The position numbers were made by a program, and so were the translations under genes. A DNA stretch of 64,000 bases from positions 1-64,000 of the forward strand of contig CAZPUQ010000007.1 of the NCBI GenBank assembly GCA_964589785.1. The letters are read 5' to 3'. Origin of the DNA: JAGVSR01 sp964589785 (GTDB lineage Bacteria > Pseudomonadota > Alphaproteobacteria > Rhizobiales > Hyphomicrobiaceae). This document shows, piece by piece, positions 60,520-64,000 of the stretch (positions within the stretch are counted from its first letter, which is position 1; each line of letters starts with the position of its first letter). A model generated the notes under the pieces. The model was not told the DNA's origin, made no database searches, and saw nothing but the letters and a program-made list of their open reading frames with translations.

Positions 60520-60858
60520 GCCGGCCCGATCCACCAGGCAGCGGGTAGGAACTGCGGCTCGTCCAACCACAGGTCGCAGCCCCCCGGATGCGTGCGACGT
60601 TCTGTCATCGCGCCGCCGCGAGCCAGGAACACGATCATTCTATCCGCGTTATGAGCCATGACGCACATTCGCCGTCCCTCCCGCCGCGGCGATGGATCGG
60701 TTTCAGTCAACCGGTTGCACTCAATCGGTTTCAATCAAACGGTCTCAATCCATCGGTCCTATTCGCGGGCCGAACTCCTGCGAACGGCCTGATCGGCCTT
60801 GACCACTGGCGGTCCGGCGGACGCAAGCCCGTGCCGCGAAAAAGAAAGAAGACGACTG
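60520..60858. other. 339-base gap before the FeeM-like gene
   Basis: No convincing gene. The main feature is the 14-base tandem repeat at 60698-60753. Confidence 0.65.
60698..60753. repeat. Four imperfect 14-base tandem repeats
   Basis: CGGTTTCAGTCAAC, CGGTTGCACTCAAT, CGGTTTCAATCAAA and CGGTCTCAATCCAT stand head to tail without spacer; a fifth decayed start CGGTCCTATT follows. Consensus CGGTTTCAATCAAT. 105 bases before the next gene. Confidence 0.85.
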
Positions 60859-61602
60859 ATGTCCGAACCTGTTCCGATCCGACGCCACCGGGCTCCAAGC
60901 GCGGTTGACCCGCGCAACAATGCGGATGCCTTTGAAGTGCGGTTCCTCGAAGAAGCGGACGAGATCCGCGACGCCCTGCGCTTGCGCAGCCGCGCCTATG
61001 CCGCGCAGGGCTTTCGGCTTTCGGACGAAACGGACGAATACCGGGACCGTCACGATACGCTGCCGACCACGGCGCTCCTCGGCAGCTTCGACGGCGACCG
61101 TCTGGTTGCGGCCATGCGGCTCTGCTTCAGCCTGAGCGGAGACGATGTCTCGACCCTGCCGTGCGCCGCCTACTATCCCGATGTCGCCACGCTGAAGCAG
61201 GTCTCGCCGGGCGGTCTCGTCGAGGTTTCGCGGCTGTCGATGGAACCCGAGATCGCCAATACCTCGTACCGGACGACGCTCTACGGCTTCATGGTCCGCT
61301 CCGCCTTCGCCGCCGCGCGGGCGGCCGAGGTCTCCTCGGTCCTCATCGCCACCAAGCCGGAGTGGGTCGCCTACTACAAGCATCTGCTCGGCTTCACCGA
61401 GATCGGCGAGCCGGCCCTCTATCCTCCGGGCGGCATCCCGATCACGCTGCTTGCAGGCGCCCTCGTCCAGGCCTCGCAGCTCGCCGTCGTGCGCAACCGC
61501 TTCTTCCGCATCACGGATGAGGAGATCGCGAGCATGCGCCGGGCGTTGGCGCCGATCCTCTCCGCGCCGGCCGCGGCCGTGTCGCACGGCAGACGCGGTT
61601 GA
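60859..61602 (+). CDS. FeeM-like N-acyl amino acid synthase / GNAT-fold protein
   Basis: 247 residues. ADEIRDALRLRSRAYAAQGF, DRLVAAMRLCFSL, GLVEVSRLSMEPEIANTSYR and LIATKPEWVAYYKHLLGF follow the FeeM/autoinducer-synthase-like GNAT pattern, in which an acyl-ACP donor acylates an amino acid. No luxR gene is adjacent. Product unknown. The ATG at 60859 is preceded by a purine-rich AAGAAAGAAGA. Confidence 0.72.
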   Translation: MSEPVPIRRHRAPSAVDPRNNADAFEVRFLEEADEIRDALRLRSRAYAAQGFRLSDETDEYRDRHDTLPTTALLGSFDGDRLVAAMRLCFSLSGDDVSTLPCAAYYPDVATLKQVSPGGLVEVSRLSMEPEIANTSYRTTLYGFMVRSAFAAARAAEVSSVLIATKPEWVAYYKHLLGFTEIGEPALYPPGGIPITLLAGALVQASQLAVVRNRFFRITDEEIASMRRALAPILSAPAAAVSHGRRG

Positions 61603-61624
61603 GCGGCCGTTCCGGCGGCTCGCC

Positions 61625-62941
61625 TCACAGAATGAACTTCGACAGGTCGGCGTTCTTTGCCAGCTCGCCGATGCGGGCATTGACGTAGGCGGCGTCGATC
61701 GTGATCGCTTCGCCGTTGCGGTCGGACGCGTCGAAGGAAATTTCGTCCAGCACGCGCTCCATGACGGTCTGCAGGCGGCGGGCGCCGATGTTCTCGACCG
61801 TCGAGTTCACCAGCACGGCGGCGTCGGCCAGCGCATCGATCGCATCGTCGGTGAAGGCTAGCGTGACGCCCTCCGTCGCCATCAGCGCCACGTACTGCTT
61901 GATGAGGCTCGCCTCGGGCTCGGTGAGGATGCGGCGGAAGTCCTCGCGCGACAGCGCCTTCAGCTCGACGCGGATCGGCAGGCGGCCCTGCAACTCGGGC
62001 AAAAGGTCGGACGGCTTGGAGACATGGAACGCGCCCGATGCGATGAACAGCACATGGTCGGTCTTGACCGGTCCGTACTTGGTGGCGACCGTCGTGCCCT
62101 CGATCAGCGGCAGGAGATCGCGCTGCACGCCCTCGCGGCTGACGTCGGCGCCCGAGCGCCCCGTCTCGCCGCGCGAGCAGATCTTGTCGATCTCGTCGAG
62201 GAACACGATCCCTGAGTTCTCAACGGCGCGGATCGCGTCCGCGGCCAGGCTGTCGTTGTCGATGAGCTTGTCGCTCTCCTCGGCGATCAGGACATCGTAG
62301 CTGTCGCGCACCGTCATGCGGCGCGGCTTCATGCGCCCGCCCATGGCCTTCTGCAGCATCTCGCCGAGGTTGAGGCCTGCCCCGCCCATGCCGGGGCCCA
62401 TACCCGGGATCTCGAACAGCGGCAGGCCGCCGCCCGTCTCGGCGACCATGATCTCGATTTCCTTGTCGTTGAGCTCGTTGGTGCGCAGCTTGCGGCGGAA
62501 GGTGTCGCGCGTGCCGGGCGAGGCGGAGCCGCCGACGAGCGCATCGAGCACGCGCTCCTCCGCGTTCTTCTCGGCTCGGGCACGCACCTCCTTGCGCTTC
62601 GTCTCCTTGATGAGGCCGAGCCCGACCTCGACGAGATCGCGCACGATGCTTTCCACGTCGCGGCCGACATAGCCGACCTCGGTGAATTTCGTCGCCTCGA
62701 CCTTGAGGAACGGGGCGCCCGCGAGCCGGGCCAGCCGGCGCGAGATCTCCGTCTTGCCGACGCCGGTCGGGCCGATCATCAGGATGTTCTTGGGCAGCAC
62801 CTCGTCCTTCAGGTCGCCGGTCAACTGCTGGCGCCGCCAGCGGTTGCGCAGCGCGATCGCGACGGCGCGCTTGGCATCCGCCTGCCCGACGATGAAGCGG
62901 TCGAGTTCGGAGACGATCTCGCGCGGAGAGAAATTGGTCAT
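61625..62941 (-). CDS. hslU: HslU, ATPase of the HslUV protease
   Basis: 438 residues. SPREIVSELDRFIVGQADAK start, Walker A GPTGVGKTE, IVFLDEIDKIC Walker B, I-domain rich in charged residues, and C-terminal ADLSKFIL that docks into HslV. AAA+ unfoldase of the cytoplasmic HslUV complex. 24 bases after hslV. Confidence 0.95.
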   Translation of the reverse strand: MTNFSPREIVSELDRFIVGQADAKRAVAIALRNRWRRQQLTGDLKDEVLPKNILMIGPTGVGKTEISRRLARLAGAPFLKVEATKFTEVGYVGRDVESIVRDLVEVGLGLIKETKRKEVRARAEKNAEERVLDALVGGSASPGTRDTFRRKLRTNELNDKEIEIMVAETGGGLPLFEIPGMGPGMGGAGLNLGEMLQKAMGGRMKPRRMTVRDSYDVLIAEESDKLIDNDSLAADAIRAVENSGIVFLDEIDKICSRGETGRSGADVSREGVQRDLLPLIEGTTVATKYGPVKTDHVLFIASGAFHVSKPSDLLPELQGRLPIRVELKALSREDFRRILTEPEASLIKQYVALMATEGVTLAFTDDAIDALADAAVLVNSTVENIGARRLQTVMERVLDEISFDASDRNGEAITIDAAYVNARIGELAKNADLSKFIL

Positions 62942-62965
62942 GGCTGATTGGTCATGGCTGAGAGC

Positions 62966-63535
62966 TCACTTGGCGATGGTAAGCTTTTCGACCACCAGAT
63001 TGGCGTTCGTATAGACGCAGATGTCGGCGGCGATGGCCATGGCCCGGCGGGCGATCTCCTCCGCCGACAGCGGCTGATCGAGAAGCGCGCGCGCCGCGGC
63101 GAGCGCGTACATGCCGCCCGATCCGATGCCCATCAGCGCGTGCTCGGGCTCGAGCACGTCGCCGGTGCCGGTGAGCACGAGGCTCACATCCTTGTCGGCG
63201 ACGAGCATCATCGCCTCGAGGCGACGCAGATAGCGGTCCGTGCGCCAGTCCTTCGCCAGCTCCACGCAAGCGCGCGCGAGCTGGCCCGGATAGAGCTCGA
63301 TCTTGGCTTCGAGGCGCTCGAACAGCGTGAAGGCGTCGGCGGTGGCGCCCGCAAACCCGCCGATCACGTCGCCGCGGCCGAGGCGGCGCACCTTCTTCGC
63401 GTTGGCCTTGATGACGGTCTGGCCGAGGCTGACCTGGCCGTCGCCCGCGATCACGACCTCGCCCGCCTTGCGAACGGTGAGGATGGTCGTGCCGTGCCAG
63501 GTTGGGACAGTGGTGGCGGAGTGTTCGCTGCTCAT
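62966..63535 (-). CDS. hslV: HslV, threonine protease of HslUV
   Basis: 189 residues. WHGTTILTVRKAGEVVIAGD: the catalytic Thr follows a propeptide of about 15 residues. GRGDVIGGFAGATADAFTLF and SGGMYALAAARALL are family segments. Divergent from hisB. Confidence 0.95.
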   Translation of the reverse strand: MSSEHSATTVPTWHGTTILTVRKAGEVVIAGDGQVSLGQTVIKANAKKVRRLGRGDVIGGFAGATADAFTLFERLEAKIELYPGQLARACVELAKDWRTDRYLRRLEAMMLVADKDVSLVLTGTGDVLEPEHALMGIGSGGMYALAAARALLDQPLSAEEIARRAMAIAADICVYTNANLVVEKLTIAK

Positions 63536-63687
63536 CTGGGGCCTGATCTAGGCCCGCCGTCCGCGTAAATCAAGGATGCGGCGGCATGGTTAGCGAAGCT
63601 GGAAGGTTGGCCCAAAGGCTGCTAAGCCGTTGCGCGGGATGCCCGGAGCGCCGGCAAGCGGCCGGGCCATCCCATGTCATTGGGCTC

Positions 63688-64000
63688 GTGGCGAGGACGA
63701 CGGTGAAGCGGCAGGCGACGATTTCGCGCAAGACGAAGGAAACGGAGATTGAGGCGTCGGTCGACCTCGACGGCACCGGTGTCTACGACGTGCGGACCGG
63801 GATCGGGTTCCTGGATCACATGCTGGAGCAGCTCTCGCGGCACGCGCTCATCGACATCAAGCTCGCCGCGAAAGGCGACCTGCACGTCGATTTCCACCAC
63901 ACCGCCGAGGATTCCGGCATCGTTCTCGGCCAGGCGGTGGCCAAGGCGCTCGGCGACAAGACCGGGATCACCCGCTACGCCGACGTCCACCTGCCGATGG
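63688..64000 (+). CDS. hisB: HisB, imidazoleglycerol-phosphate dehydratase (3' end outside window)
   Basis: First 104 codons. GTGVYDVRTGIGFLDHMLEQ, LHVDFHHTAEDSGIVLGQA carry the metal-binding His motifs. Monofunctional dehydratase type by its start. GTG 63688 is chosen, GTG 63703 is possible. Divergent from hslV as in many Hyphomicrobiales. Confidence 0.9.
   Translation, partial: MARTTVKRQATISRKTKETEIEASVDLDGTGVYDVRTGIGFLDHMLEQLSRHALIDIKLAAKGDLHVDFHHTAEDSGIVLGQAVAKALGDKTGITRYADVHLPM

Noticed and set aside
60698..60753. CRISPR-like array
   Set aside because: Units are 14 bases, contiguous without spacers, and no cas gene is present.

Overview
The window is high-GC, densely coded DNA typical of an alphaproteobacterium, most likely of the Hyphomicrobiales (Rhizobiales). 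Indicators are a Porin_2-type rhizobial porin, divergent hslUV/hisB, the nth/DUF2244 pair, betaine-lipid and PlcP/Agt lipid-remodelling genes, and a nirXI-nirSECF(DL)GHJN cluster laid out as in Paracoccus-type denitrifiers. I saw no rRNA, tRNA, CRISPR array, transposase, integrase or phage gene. All assignments come from reading the sequence; no database was searched.

Layout. (1) 1-5.1 kb: an ebo cluster on the + strand in the order eboD (cut by the window edge)-eboE-eboC-eboA-eboB. It is a conserved set linked to movement of a metabolite to the periplasm. A convergent porin follows at 5.1-6.5 kb. (2) 6.7-29.7 kb: a denitrification island. norCBQDEF plus one extra small membrane gene run on the - strand. 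nirX and nirI also run on the - strand, divergently from nirS-nirE-nirC-nirF-nirDL-nirG-nirH-nirJ-nirN, and most genes of the heme d1 operon overlap their neighbours. Then come a YbaN-like gene, nnrU, nnrS and two divergent Crp/Fnr regulators. Four FNR/DNR-like 14-bp boxes lie before nirS/nirI, norC and the two regulators. The island supports NO2- to NO to N2O reduction; nar/nap and nos genes are not in the window. (3) 29.7-31.8 kb: otsB-otsA for trehalose. (4) 31.9-35.7 kb: plcP-agt-btaA-btaB, a compact operon predicted to replace phospholipids by glycolipids and betaine lipids, normally a phosphate-starvation response. (5) 36-43 kb: a secreted trypsin-like protease, a PNPOx-fold protein, and a housekeeping block nadD-rsfS-rlmH and proB-proA, with an SDR and an intergenic inverted-repeat element. 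(6) 43-52.5 kb: ynfA-like, a TetR regulator with an MFS exporter sharing two near-identical operators, hisF, a secreted beta-helix protein, nth, DUF2244, a VOC protein, leuD, two small HExxH proteins and an alpha/beta hydrolase. (7) 52.5-64 kb: trxB, three PepSY proteins with a two-component system and shared direct-repeat operators, a secreted beta-propeller protein facing a LysR gene, leuC, a FeeM-like N-acyltransferase behind a 14-bp tandem repeat, hslV-hslU and the 5' part of hisB.

The least ordinary items are: the regulator at 27519-28568, which joins a Crp/Fnr protein to a C-terminal segment resembling a chemoreceptor four-helix bundle inside the denitrification island; the shared box set of that island; the unassigned palindrome between nnrU and nnrS; the PepSY/two-component module with CTGTCAG direct repeats; and the lipid-remodelling operon whose first gene would usually be misnamed as an LpxH-type enzyme.
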